Assembly (NCBI RefSeq): GCF_900099895.1
Contig: NZ_FNDY01000041.1
Coordinates: forward strand, 1 to 34,694
DNA from: Paenibacillus naphthalenovorans
GTDB taxonomy: Bacteria > Bacillota > Bacilli > Paenibacillales > NBRC-103111
DNA: 34,694 nt
Reading direction: 5' to 3'
Shown here: in pieces, positions 1 to 8,123 of the stretch
Layout: every line of letters starts with the position of its first letter
Numbering within the stretch: the first letter of the stretch is position 1
Notes under the pieces: generated by a model
Seen by the model: the letters and a program-made list of their open reading frames with translations, nothing else
What the model was told of the DNA's origin: nothing
The model's database searches: none
Program-made: the position numbers and the translations under genes

Positions 1-99
1 GCTGCGGTGCGGGTCGGCTACGTCCACCATAGTTTCACTGCAGATTAACTGGAAATTCTTCAAAAAGAAGATTCTAAACATACTATACGAGGAGTGATG

Positions 100-1404
100 A
101 TGGTGAATCATTCGGAATTTAGAACGGATACACGCGTGATTCGAAAAGGTACCGGAAGTTCTTTGCGGGAATTGAAAGCGGATACCTGTATCGTGGGAGC
201 AGGTATCGCCGGCGTTTCAGCTGCTCTGGAGGCAGCACGTCTGGGACACCACGTTGCCTTGATTGACAGCTTGCCTGCTCTGGGGGGCCAAGCGGTAAAC
301 TCGATCATCGGTGCCTTTTGCGGTCTGTTTGCCAACGGCCGCGACGGCTACCAATTGACCCATGGCATCGCCGACGACATTCTCCGTGATCTGGGCACCG
401 CGGGGGCGCTGCATTATCGCAAAAACGGATTTTGGACAACAGTCGTGTATGATGAGGTAGCCTTGTCCCGTTGGATTGAAAATGCAGTATATTCTGCGGG
501 AATCACATTGATTCTTGGCGCCGTCTTACGGGGAGTGAGCAATGAAGACAGACGCATACGTTATATTGATCTTGCCACACGTTATGGTGACGTACGCCTG
601 GCTGCAAACGCTTTCGTTGATGCGACGGGGGATGCGGCTCTGGCTTGGCATGCGGGACTTCCATGCCGTGAGCCGGAGAAGGGTACGGTTTACGGTTCCC
701 ATATGGTGGTCGTTGAAGGAATCAACGAAGAAAAGTATCCGGAAAGAGAAGAAATTTCAAGACGGCTTAAGGAACGGGCCGGGGATTACGGGCTTGTACG
801 CAGGGATGGTTTCGCCTTTGCCTTCCCGGGACGCGGTACGGCGCTTGTGAACATGACACATGTGGAGACACCGTTGGAACCTGTGGCGGCAGCTGCGAAA
901 GCTATCGAAGGAAAGGCTCAGGCTGATAAAACCGTGCAATTTTTAAAGCGTGAATTTCCTGAAGCTTTCGGCAATGCCCGCGTGCGCAGTTACGGGCTTC
1001 CCGGGATTCGCCAAACGCGCTGGATCGTCGGGAGGCAGCAGCTCACGATCGACGATGTGCGCACAGGCAGGCGTTTCCCGGATGCCATTGCACGAACGGG
1101 ATGGGCTCTTGAGCTTCATGACCGGCTGGAAGGCTACGCTTGGGAGGCATTTTCTGAGGACCATGTTCATTACGTGCCAATGGGGAGTCTGACACCACCC
1201 GACGTTGACAATCTGGTCGCGGTTGGCCGCTGCATCGACGGGGATCTTGCCGCTTTATCCAGCGTTCGGGTAATGGGACCTTGTATTGCAATGGGTGCTG
1301 CAGCGGCACACGCGCTAGACCTTGCGGGCACAGGCAGCGTGCATCAAATCGACAACGCTGCTTTGCAAGAGCGGGTAAAGGATAACGTGATACGAACCGA
1401 TTGA
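100..1404 (+). CDS. FAD-dependent oxidoreductase (FAD_oxidored family)
   Basis: This is a cytoplasmic flavoprotein of about 434 residues. The N-terminus has a Rossmann dinucleotide-binding motif (VGAGIAG, about residues 32-38) followed by an acidic strand end (ALID), which is the classic FAD ADP-binding fold. The stretch LPALGGQAVNS just after it is typical of the FAD_oxidored (PF12831-like) group. A second FAD-contact region near the C-terminus (VAVGRCIDGD and VMGPCIAMG) supports a complete protein. GAGGAG at 89-94 is the likely ribosome binding site; of the clustered possible starts (GTG 94, ATG 97, ATG 100, GTG 103) I chose ATG 100 for spacing. The gene lies 68 bp upstream of a dehydratase gene and is probably co-transcribed with it, so a role in oxidising a hydroxy-acid intermediate is inferred. 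The substrate cannot be told from sequence. Confidence 0.82.
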   Translation: MVNHSEFRTDTRVIRKGTGSSLRELKADTCIVGAGIAGVSAALEAARLGHHVALIDSLPALGGQAVNSIIGAFCGLFANGRDGYQLTHGIADDILRDLGTAGALHYRKNGFWTTVVYDEVALSRWIENAVYSAGITLILGAVLRGVSNEDRRIRYIDLATRYGDVRLAANAFVDATGDAALAWHAGLPCREPEKGTVYGSHMVVVEGINEEKYPEREEISRRLKERAGDYGLVRRDGFAFAFPGRGTALVNMTHVETPLEPVAAAAKAIEGKAQADKTVQFLKREFPEAFGNARVRSYGLPGIRQTRWIVGRQQLTIDDVRTGRRFPDAIARTGWALELHDRLEGYAWEAFSEDHVHYVPMGSLTPPDVDNLVAVGRCIDGDLAALSSVRVMGPCIAMGAAAAHALDLAGTGSVHQIDNAALQERVKDNVIRTD

Positions 1405-1472
1405 ATAAGCGCAGCAGAACCAATGGGGCTGAGCCATTTTCTTAATATAGTAAGCAAAGGGGAAGCTATCCT

Positions 1473-3179
1473 ATGAAAAAGAAGCTGAGGAGTACTTTTG
1501 AGCCTGGAAGTGCAAGATGGGCATTAAGGCGGGCAGAATGGGGAGTGCTCGGTGTCACAGAGGAGGACATGGAAAAGCCGAAGATTGCAATTGTGAACTC
1601 CTCTTCCGATCTGGCGGCCTGCTTTGCCCATCTTGACGGTATTGCTGCGAAGATGAAAGAAGCCATCCGCTCCGCTGGCGGAGTCCCGTTTGAGGTACGC
1701 ACGGCGGCGCCCGTCGATTTCGTCACTAGCGCGGGCCACAGAGGCGGTTATATTCTTTCTGCCCGGGATTTAATCGTAAACGACATAGAGGTCGCAGTGG
1801 AAGGGGCGATGTTGGACGGCATGGTTTGCCTGGTGTCATGCGACAAAACGGTGCCGGGGCAGTTGATGGCGGCAGGACGGCTTAACATTCCAACCATCGT
1901 AGTCGCTTGCGGTTATCAGCCGAGCGGACGATATCGGGGCGAACATATGGATATTGAGGATCTTTGGATAAATGCCGTACATCGGGAAACCGGACGAAAT
2001 CAGATAACAGTATCGGAGCTGAACGAGATGAGTGAGAACGCCATTCTTGGACCTGGAGTATGTGCAGGAATGGGAACTGCAAATACCATGCATATCGTTT
2101 GCGAGGCTCTAGGGATGGCTCTCCCCGGAAGCACACCTGTATTAGCCAATAGTCCGAAGATGTGGAACACGGTGCGGCAAGCTGGCGAAAGAATTGTGCA
2201 AATGGTATGGGACGACGACTTGAAGCCCCGCGATATCCTCACACCGGAAGCCTTTGCGAATGCTGTGATGGTGGTGCTGTCGGTGAGCGGTTCGATCAAT
2301 TCGGTAAAGCATCTTCAGGCATTGGCCAAAGAAGCTCAGTGCGAAGTGGATGTTTACCGTTTGTTCGAACAATATGCCGATAACATTCCGCTTCTGAGCG
2401 CCATCCGCCCCAACGGTGAGCATACGATCGAGGAGTTTGAGGCTTCCGGCGGCGCAAGAGCGGTAATGAAGCAGCTTGAACGGTTTCTTTGCAAAAACGC
2501 AATGACGGTAACGGGCCAAACCGTGGAAGAAAACCTCCGTAATGCAGTGGTGGCCAACGAGGAAATTATCCGTCCGGTGGATAGAGCGCTCGCCGAAAGG
2601 CCCTCTATTGTACTTGTACGGGGATCTCTCTCGCCGGACACCGGAATCGTCAAGCTCGCGGTTGCCGATGATCGAAAACTTCAGTTTACCGGTCCGGCGA
2701 TCGTGTTCAATTCAACTCAGGAAGCTGTCGACGCCGTGAACAAAGACGAGGTCAAACCGGGTCAAGTGGTCGTACTCAGAGGGCTCGGCCCCAAAGGTAC
2801 TCCTGGGATGGGAGTGGTCACCGCCCTGGTCTTCGCTCTTGATGGAAAGGGGTTAGGAGAACAGGTGGCGCTAGTGCATGACGGACAGCAATCGGGATTG
2901 TCCAACAAGGGAATCGTGGTTGCCGAAGTTTCCCCTGAGGCGGCCGATGGCGGGCCAATGTCGCTTGTGGAAAATGGAGATATGATCTCGATCGATGTGG
3001 AAAAGCGATTCGTCAATCTCGATGTGCCGGAAAGTGAGCTTGCGGTGAGGCGTTCGCGCCTGGAGAACAAACCCGTGACGGACGAACGCGGATGGCTTGC
3101 AATCTATCGGCGCTTGGTCCAGCCATTGCCCCAGAGTGGCGGCATTCTCGCAGATCATAGAATGGAGGCCATAAAATGA
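1473..3179 (+). CDS. IlvD/Edd family dehydratase (dihydroxy-acid or sugar-acid dehydratase)
   Basis: This is a 568-residue member of the IlvD/Edd Fe-S dehydratase family, which removes water from dihydroxy acids or aldonic acids to give 2-oxo acids. The three cluster-ligand cysteines are visible: C50 (in SSSDLAACFAHL), C123 (in VSCDKTVPG) and C197 (in GPGVCAGMGTANTM). The C-terminal swivel-domain motif GPKGTPGM is present, and the length is normal. It overlaps the next gene by 4 bp (ATGA), so translation is coupled to the aconitase-X-like gene. Its location beside AcnX, a GntR/FCD regulator and an enolase-superfamily remnant argues for a catabolic sugar-acid or hydroxy-acid substrate rather than branched-chain amino acid synthesis. 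No ilvB/ilvC neighbours are seen. The exact substrate is unknown. Confidence 0.88.
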   Translation: MKKKLRSTFEPGSARWALRRAEWGVLGVTEEDMEKPKIAIVNSSSDLAACFAHLDGIAAKMKEAIRSAGGVPFEVRTAAPVDFVTSAGHRGGYILSARDLIVNDIEVAVEGAMLDGMVCLVSCDKTVPGQLMAAGRLNIPTIVVACGYQPSGRYRGEHMDIEDLWINAVHRETGRNQITVSELNEMSENAILGPGVCAGMGTANTMHIVCEALGMALPGSTPVLANSPKMWNTVRQAGERIVQMVWDDDLKPRDILTPEAFANAVMVVLSVSGSINSVKHLQALAKEAQCEVDVYRLFEQYADNIPLLSAIRPNGEHTIEEFEASGGARAVMKQLERFLCKNAMTVTGQTVEENLRNAVVANEEIIRPVDRALAERPSIVLVRGSLSPDTGIVKLAVADDRKLQFTGPAIVFNSTQEAVDAVNKDEVKPGQVVVLRGLGPKGTPGMGVVTALVFALDGKGLGEQVALVHDGQQSGLSNKGIVVAEVSPEAADGGPMSLVENGDMISIDVEKRFVNLDVPESELAVRRSRLENKPVTDERGWLAIYRRLVQPLPQSGGILADHRMEAIK

Positions 3180-4375
3180 AACTGACCGATGACGAAAAAG
3201 CAATGCTTGATGGCAAGGAAGGCTCGGCCAAACAGAAGGCGATGGACTTACTCGTCCGTTACGGGAACGCTTTGGGAGCGGAGAGGCTGGTCGACACCAA
3301 CAACGTGTGCGGTACGGTAGTGGCGACAAATCCCTTTATGCGGGAATTTGCGGCCAAAGCAGGAGGCTTTGATGCGGTATTCTCCGAGTTCAACCTGGAT
3401 AGTTCAGAGGTCGTCGAAATTCCTATGGTCAAGGCCCACACCTGCCAGCTTATTCAGTCTTTTGATCAGGATCTCTGGGAAATCCAGGGGATTTCCCAAG
3501 ATCGTTACGAGTTAAGTCAAAAAAATGAGGCCTTTAGCGCCGGGATCGGCGTACAACTGATGAGTACCTGTACGCCATATCAGGTTGGGAATGTGCCGGT
3601 TAAGGGCGAGCATTGCGCATGGATGGAATCCTCCGCGGTTGTGTACATTAACTCGGTGCTGGGGGCTCGCTCCAATGTGGAAGGACGAGAAAGCACCGGA
3701 GCCGCCATGCTAACCGGAAAGATCCCGTATTGGGGCTATCATCTTGACGAAAATCGCCTGGGTACGGATTTGGTGGAAGTCGAATGGGATGTCCAAAGCA
3801 TGATGGATTGGGGACTCCTGGGTTACTACATTGGCGAGGTGGTGGGGGAACGGATTCCGGTCTTAAGCGGTGTCCGGCATGTACCGAATCTTTACCGGAT
3901 CAAGCATTTCGGGGCGTCGGCCGCATCATCGGGCGGAGTCGAGCTGTTCCACATCCCCGGAATAACGGCAGAAGCCAATTCGCTGGAGGAGGCTTTCGGA
4001 AAAAAGAAGCCAAAGTTCAGCTTCAAGTTTGGGAAGGCGGAAAGGCAAAAAGCATACGAACATTTAAATCACTCGGCAAAGGATAAAGAAGTAGATTTTA
4101 TTATGCTTGGCTGTCCACACGCGTCGATTGAACAAATTTGGGAAATCTGCAAGCTGTTGAATGGCAAACGCGTAAACCGCGATACGATGCTATGGATTTT
4201 CACGCCGAGATCCATTAAGCAGTTGGCCGACCGAAACGGGTATACCAAAATCATAAGCGACGCCGGAGGGGTCTTGATGAGCGATTCTTGTCCGGCTGTA
4301 GGGCAACTGCTGCCCAAGGGAACAAAGGTGGTTGCCACGGATTCAGCCAAGCAGGCACACTATTTGCCGGCGTGA
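3176..4375 (+). CDS. Aconitase X catalytic (large) subunit, C-terminally truncated
   Basis: The 399-residue protein matches the aconitase X (AcnX, DUF521) catalytic domain. Family-typical segments are CTPYQVGNVPVKGEHCAW (C132), SVLGARSNVEG, MLGCPHASIEQI (C313) and SDSCPAVGQL (C372), and these cysteines are the expected Fe-S ligands. Known AcnX enzymes dehydrate cis-3-hydroxy-L-proline or, in archaea, mevalonate 5-phosphate. The reading frame ends right after TDSAKQAHYLPA, where family members normally continue for some 25-30 residues, and the small swivel subunit (DUF126) usually found beside or fused to it is absent. The DNA past the junction encodes an ABC permease tail in another frame. 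The enzyme is therefore probably a deletion product and may be inactive. It overlaps the IlvD gene by 4 bp. Confidence 0.85.
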   Translation: MKLTDDEKAMLDGKEGSAKQKAMDLLVRYGNALGAERLVDTNNVCGTVVATNPFMREFAAKAGGFDAVFSEFNLDSSEVVEIPMVKAHTCQLIQSFDQDLWEIQGISQDRYELSQKNEAFSAGIGVQLMSTCTPYQVGNVPVKGEHCAWMESSAVVYINSVLGARSNVEGRESTGAAMLTGKIPYWGYHLDENRLGTDLVEVEWDVQSMMDWGLLGYYIGEVVGERIPVLSGVRHVPNLYRIKHFGASAASSGGVELFHIPGITAEANSLEEAFGKKKPKFSFKFGKAERQKAYEHLNHSAKDKEVDFIMLGCPHASIEQIWEICKLLNGKRVNRDTMLWIFTPRSIKQLADRNGYTKIISDAGGVLMSDSCPAVGQLLPKGTKVVATDSAKQAHYLPA

Positions 4376-4695
4376 AAAACGTTGACCCAATACTAATCAA
4401 AGCGGCGGTAACATTCGGTTCAAATCATTTAAGTGTCATCCGCAAGGTCACTCTGCCTGCGTCATTGCCCACCATTTTTGCAGGGTTAAAGCTGGCTGCG
4501 GGAAATTCCCTCCTGTTGCTCGTTGCAGCGGAAATGATCGCGGCGGATAAAGGGATAGGTTCGATGATTCTGCATTATGGCAATCTGATGATGACGACGA
4601 ATTTGATGGTCGGAGTCTTGCTTCTTTCCCTGCTTGGCCTGGTGTTTAACCGATCGTTAGAACGGTTGGAGCGCAAACTGCTGCCTTGGAAATAA
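4348..4695 (+). pseudogene. C-terminal fragment of an SsuC/TauC-type ABC transporter permease
   Basis: In the frame two bases ahead of the AcnX frame, the DNA encodes the tail of a binding-protein-dependent transport permease. The segment GVKNVDPILIKAA followed by the EAA-loop-like LPASLPTIFAGLKLA, and VAAEMIAADKGIGSMI, are characteristic of the nitrate/sulfonate/taurine (SsuC/TauC) permease group. Two membrane helices and a basic tail ending LLPWK follow. The N-terminal two thirds are missing. The open frame runs back into AcnX coding DNA (ATG 4288), but the permease likeness starts only near 4348-4370, so this is a relic joined by deletion and not a functional gene. A substrate-uptake ABC system probably once lay downstream of AcnX. 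Confidence 0.8.
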
Positions 4696-4779
4696 CCTCC
4701 TGTAAAGGATAACATGTCATTGGGGAAGGTTTCCGATGAAAACCGATCGTCTGGACTAGTATTTGAAAAGGAAAAAAAC

Positions 4780-4810
4780 GGGAGACAGGGAAAACCGGTC
4801 TCCCATTTTT
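4780..4810 (+). terminator. Rho-independent terminator after the permease relic
   Basis: A GGGAGAC (4780-4786) / GTCTCCC (4798-4804) stem with an 11-nt loop is followed by ATTTTTG. It lies 85 bp after the permease stop codon and probably ends the FAD oxidoreductase-IlvD-AcnX transcript. Confidence 0.75.
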
Positions 4811-4934
4811 GTTCAATGACCTTTGCGGGAATTTTTGTGGCAAGAACATCAAAGGGGGGGATTGTTGAGACATCATTGTTTGTGTCATTGGACTTGTATG
4901 ATGTCGGGGACAAACAACATAAATACATTAAGAT

Positions 4935-4956
4935 CCGCGCGCTGCGCGGCTTTTTC
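4935..4956 (+). terminator. Second rho-independent terminator
   Basis: A short but very GC-rich stem, CCGCGC (4935-4940) / GCGCGG (4944-4949), with a GCT loop is followed by CTTTTTC. It sits between the upstream operon and the GntR regulator. The remainder of 4696-5200 shows no convincing gene. Confidence 0.65.
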
Positions 4957-5014
4957 AGATTAAGGATATCTTTTTGTCCTTAGTGTTTGCATAATCCGCT
5001 TTTAGAAAAAGTTG

Positions 5015-5043
5015 TTGATTATTTTGGAAAGGTGTGTTAAATT
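5015..5043 (+). promoter_or_regulatory. Candidate sigma-A promoter for the GntR/FCD regulator
   Basis: TTGATT (5015-5020) and TAAATT (5038-5043) are separated by 17 bp. They lie just upstream of the first operator-like palindrome. The match to consensus is moderate, so this is a suggestion. Confidence 0.4.
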
Positions 5044-5059
5044 GAAATCGTCAAGCGAT

Positions 5060-5187
5060 ATTGTATACAATTATATATAATTAATGTCATTAAAACAGAT
5101 ATTACAGTATACAATTTGAAAATGGATCGAATGATATTTCGTCAACATTGGTTAAAATGAAGAATTTAGAACATAATTGTATACATG
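5060..5187 (+). promoter_or_regulatory. Three operator-like palindromes for a GntR/FCD regulator
   Basis: A perfect 12-bp palindrome ATTGTATACAAT occurs at 5060-5071. Two near copies follow at 5104-5115 (ACAGTATACAAT) and 5176-5187 (ATTGTATACATG), all sharing the GTATAC core. FCD-type GntR regulators commonly bind TTGTATACAA-like sites, and the array lies directly in front of the regulator gene, so autoregulation is inferred. Confidence 0.6.
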
Positions 5188-5214
5188 AGTTGAAATTCAA
5201 ATGGAGTGTGTAAA

Positions 5215-5898
5215 GTGAAGAGAGAAGCAATGGCTAACAAAGATCAGGGCAATTCGAGGTTTAGTGTGGTCTATGAAACATTAAAGAAAAAGATTGTGGA
5301 AGGCGATTTGCCTTCGAATACACCCTTGGTCGAGGAAAAACTGGCCAAGGAATATCAGGTGAGCAGGACGCCCATCAGGGAAGCGATCAGGCATCTGGTC
5401 CAGGATGGTTTGGTCGAGTTTTTTCCAAGAAGAGGGGCCTTGGTTAAAGAAATAACGGTAAAAGATCTTGAGGAAATTTTTACTGTAAGAGAAGCGCTTG
5501 AAGGGATTAGCGCCAGAATTGCGGCAAGTGTGATCAATGAACAAAAGATAGCCTTGTTGCAAGAGACGCTGGAAAAGGCCGATCAAGAACTTGAAAGCGG
5601 AAACAAGGAGCAGTCATTTGAGTTGGGAAACCAATTGCATGAGATTGTCCTTGACGTGGCGGGCAACCAGAAGGTTTTGACGATCGTTTCCGATTTTAAA
5701 AACCAAATTCAGAGATTTCATTATTTTTCCAACCATATTCCCGGAAGATTGGAATTATCCAATAAGGAACATTGGGAAATATTTGAGGCTATTCAAGCCA
5801 GAGATGGTGAGCTTGCGGAGCGCAGAATGAGAAAACATGTGAGAGGAACCAAAGAATCCATCCTATTTGCAGTGAAAAATAATATTAAAACCATATGA
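5215..5898 (+). CDS. GntR family transcriptional regulator, FCD (FadR-type) domain
   Basis: The protein has an N-terminal winged helix (YETLKKKIVEGDLPSNTPLVE, then LAKEYQVSRTPIREAIRHL and GLVEFFPRRGALV), a textbook GntR DNA-binding domain over about residues 10-80. An all-helical FCD ligand-binding domain follows. It includes the acidic start EEIFTVREALEG, the metal/ligand histidines in NQLHEIVLD and NKEHWEIFEAIQARD, and a terminal MRKHVRGT. Such proteins bind small carboxylates and usually repress catabolic operons. Start choice is ambiguous: GTG 5215 has GGAG at 5203-5206 with good spacing; GTG 5206 and ATG 5230 are alternatives. It probably controls the dehydratase/permease/enolase locus that has now decayed around it. 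Confidence 0.88.
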   Translation: MKREAMANKDQGNSRFSVVYETLKKKIVEGDLPSNTPLVEEKLAKEYQVSRTPIREAIRHLVQDGLVEFFPRRGALVKEITVKDLEEIFTVREALEGISARIAASVINEQKIALLQETLEKADQELESGNKEQSFELGNQLHEIVLDVAGNQKVLTIVSDFKNQIQRFHYFSNHIPGRLELSNKEHWEIFEAIQARDGELAERRMRKHVRGTKESILFAVKNNIKTI

Positions 5899-6440
5899 AA
5901 TGGAATGCCCCCAACTCTGTATCGTAAAAGTGGAAACGGACGATGGGCTCGTGAGGTGGGGGAGGGATATGGTCCTCCCGTACCTGTGGTGTCGAGGACC
6001 GAGCGGGTTACCGCGAGGTCAGATCTTCAACAAGCATTGCCATTGCGGGAGGTGAGTGCGAGTTTACTGGTGTAGATATAGCCCAACCGGATATTTGCGT
6101 TTCCGGAGGTTTTTCCGAATGGATGAAAATACAGGCACTGGCCTCCAGCTTCGGCGTAACGGTCATCCCCCATGTATGGGGGTCGGGAATCGCCCTGGCA
6201 GCGGCGCTTCATGTATTGGCATCGATCCCGCCAAGTCCGCATACGGCACATCCCGTTCCGCTGCAAAATGAACCGATCGTCGAGTACGATCGAAACCCTA
6301 ATCCTCTCCGAGATGAACTTTTAACAACACCGATCACTTGCAAAAAGGAAAACTGCCGGTTCCCCATAATCCCGGACTGGGAATTGAAGTCAATTTAAAT
6401 GTGGTATCAAATCGTTGTCACCCTGAAATGAAAGGGCTTA
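5899..6440 (+). pseudogene. Mandelate racemase/muconate lactonizing (enolase superfamily) pseudogene
   Basis: Pieces of one enolase-superfamily gene are readable in order. CIVKVETDDGLVRWG (from about 5918) is the N-terminal capping-domain motif and continues after a frameshift as EGYGPPVPVV. Then IAIAGGECEFT near 6034-6072 is the barrel segment carrying the metal-binding Glu. VDIAQPDICVSGGFSEW comes next, then VIPHVWGSGIALAAALH with the catalytic-region His, and NEPIVEYDRNPNPLRDELL. A further frameshift near 6350 restores PGLGIEV. Large internal deletions and at least two frameshifts make it non-functional. Relatives act on sugar acids such as galactarate/glucarate-type substrates. It lies immediately after the GntR/FCD gene and was probably part of that regulon. 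Confidence 0.75.
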
Positions 6441-6720
6441 CAATCCAAACTATTTTTTGAAAGCGGATTCTTGGGGTGTATAAAGCGCTTTCTTTGTTCA
6501 TGTGAACCATGTCTGACGGTGAGAACAAGCAAACGGCGATGAAGCCCTGATCAAGGCATCCTGGCTCGCCGTCCGTCGGCGGTCCGCAAAGCGGCTGTAG
6601 AGCATCGTCCCGATGCGGAAGAATGTGAAACCGTAGAGCATTTTAAGGAGGTGGAAGTCATGTAACCGCAAGGAATGACCACGTCCATAACGGGAAGTAA
6701 GGCTCGAACTCAACTCTAAA
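6441..6720. other. Non-coding stretch between pseudogene and oxidative cluster
   Basis: No intact gene is apparent. A weak cre-like sequence (AAAGCGCTTT core, about 6481-6492) is present. On the minus strand, translation of about 6580-6690 gives a segment (KMLYGFTFFRIGTMLYSRF) faintly like the C-terminal part of aminoglycoside-phosphotransferase-fold kinases. That may be another relic, but the evidence is thin. Confidence 0.3.
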
Positions 6721-6748
6721 TTTCTAAAATTCAGGAGGAGGAATTCGC

Positions 6749-7492
6749 ATGTCGTCTTTGAAATTCACGCTGGAAAATATTGATAAGGTCATTGACAGAA
6801 GTGTTATGGTTGCGCCGGAGATCGATCCGAAGCGCGCGACGTTGCTCGTAATGGATATGCAGCCCGTATGCACCGATCCCGATGGTGCGCTGGCCATTCC
6901 CAGCGTGGGGGGCGCCCCGAGCGGAAAGGACACGGTCGAACCGGTCGAGCGGGTCGTCAAGCGGTTCCGTGAAGAAGGCAGTCCGGTCATCTGGTCTCAG
7001 TGGGGCCTGAGTCCTGAGGGTCTGGATAAGGGCATCTGCGCTTTGAAATGGCCGGCCTTGAATCCGGGCACGCCGGAGTCGGCCGCAAGCTGGGGGAACC
7101 CTCAGACAGACCATTTTGCAGGCGAGCTGGAACCCCGGGAAGGCGAACCGGTCTTGCGGAGAAGCCGCTTCAGCGTCTTCGTGGGCACGCAGCTTGAAGA
7201 ATACCTGCGGGAGCTGGGAACGGAGTTTCTGGTGATCGCCGGGATCACCTCGGCGAACTGCGTCCACGCCACCACGATCGACGCATGGAACAGAACTTAC
7301 AAGGTTATCGTGCTGGCAGACTGCACGACCGCGGTCCCTAGTCCCCATACGCACGATGTGCCTCTGGGGTACGGGCAGCACTGGGAAGCGCTGCGGAATA
7401 TCCAAATGAACTACGGCGACGTAATCACAAGCGGGGAGCTCTTCGAAAGGCTGGAAGCTGCCAAGAAGCCCGGCAAATACCAGAGAGCGTAA
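6749..7492 (+). CDS. Isochorismatase-like cysteine hydrolase
   Basis: The 247-residue protein has the isochorismatase-like fold shared by nicotinamidases, N-carbamoylsarcosine amidases and related amidohydrolases. The catalytic Asp is in LLVMDMQPV (D36) and the nucleophile Cys is in GITSANCVHATTIDAW (C171). The usual catalytic Lys (K-x-R-[FY]-S-x-F) appears to be Arg here (R138 in RRSRFSVF), which is unusual. A good AGGAGGAGG site (6733-6741) precedes ATG 6749. It is the first gene of a co-directional group with a DJ-1/PfpI protein and a two-subunit GMC oxidoreductase. An amide or carbamoyl substrate is likely but undefined. Confidence 0.85.
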   Translation: MSSLKFTLENIDKVIDRSVMVAPEIDPKRATLLVMDMQPVCTDPDGALAIPSVGGAPSGKDTVEPVERVVKRFREEGSPVIWSQWGLSPEGLDKGICALKWPALNPGTPESAASWGNPQTDHFAGELEPREGEPVLRRSRFSVFVGTQLEEYLRELGTEFLVIAGITSANCVHATTIDAWNRTYKVIVLADCTTAVPSPHTHDVPLGYGQHWEALRNIQMNYGDVITSGELFERLEAAKKPGKYQRA

Positions 7493-7580
7493 TGCTCACC
7501 CGGACGGGGAACGGCAACAGCCTGCTTGGGTGCGTGCTAGATGAATTGATAATGAAAGTGAATGGAAGGGAGCGAAAGCT

Positions 7581-8123
7581 ATGAGGTTAAACGGCAGGCG
7601 CGTTGCGCTGCTGATCGAGGATGATTACCAGGAGCTGGAGGCTTGGTATCCGGTACTCCGGCTGCAAGAGGAGGGTGCGACGGTCGTCATCGTCGGATCG
7701 GGCAGGAAATCTACTTATCACAGCAAGCTCGGCTATCCAATCACAGCGGACCGGTCCGCGGATGAGGTCAAGGCGGATGAGTTCGATGCGGTGGTGATTC
7801 CCGGCGGGTTCGCCCCGGATCACATGCGGCTCTCCCGGCCGATGGTGAATCTCGTCCGCAAGGCGTACGAGTCCGGGAAGCTGACGGCGGCGATCTGCCA
7901 TGGCGGATGGATGCTCGCGTCGGCGGGTGCGGTGCGCGGGCGGCGGGTGACGGGCTATCTGCCGATTCGCGACGACGTGGTCAACGCCGGGGGCGAGTGG
8001 GTAGATGCAGAGGTCGTATGCGACGGGAACGTGATTACGTCCCGAACGCCTGAGGACCTGCCGGCCTTCGCCCGGGAAATCGTCAAGTACCTGGAACGGG
8101 CGTCGGTGAGCAGCAGCTTCTAA
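7581..8123 (+). CDS. DJ-1/PfpI family protein
   Basis: The 180-residue protein matches the DJ-1/PfpI superfamily (class I glutamine-amidotransferase-like fold). It has an acidic residue in LIEDDYQELE, the strand VVIPGGFAPD, and the nucleophile-elbow Cys-His in LTAAICHGGW (C106-H107). The later VTGYLPIRDDVVNAGGEWVD and ITSRTPEDLPAF match the PfpI/YhbO branch. Members are small cytoplasmic proteases, glyoxalases or deglycases. A carbonyl-detoxifying role next to an alcohol-oxidising GMC enzyme is a reasonable inference. It has its own ribosome binding site (GGGAG, 7566-7570) and lies 88 bp after the isochorismatase-like gene. Confidence 0.87.
   Translation: MRLNGRRVALLIEDDYQELEAWYPVLRLQEEGATVVIVGSGRKSTYHSKLGYPITADRSADEVKADEFDAVVIPGGFAPDHMRLSRPMVNLVRKAYESGKLTAAICHGGWMLASAGAVRGRRVTGYLPIRDDVVNAGGEWVDAEVVCDGNVITSRTPEDLPAFAREIVKYLERASVSSSF

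Noticed and set aside
2..97. Open frame from the window edge ending TGA at 95-97, possible C-terminus of an upstream gene
   Set aside because: Only 31 codons with no recognisable motif; the tail is basic and hydrophobic, but nothing separates it from a chance open frame.
4961..4982. Weak hairpin TAAGGA...TCCTTA after the second terminator
   Set aside because: Only six mostly A/T pairs and no T tract; probably incidental.
6479..6492. Possible cre site around AAAGCGCTTT
   Set aside because: About 11 of 14 matches with the outer conserved bases wrong, and more than 250 bp from the next gene.
6498..6713. Minus-strand open frame with a phosphotransferase-like segment (YGFTFFRIGTMLYSRF)
   Set aside because: Short, with no other parts of the kinase found nearby; kept only as a remark on the non-coding stretch.
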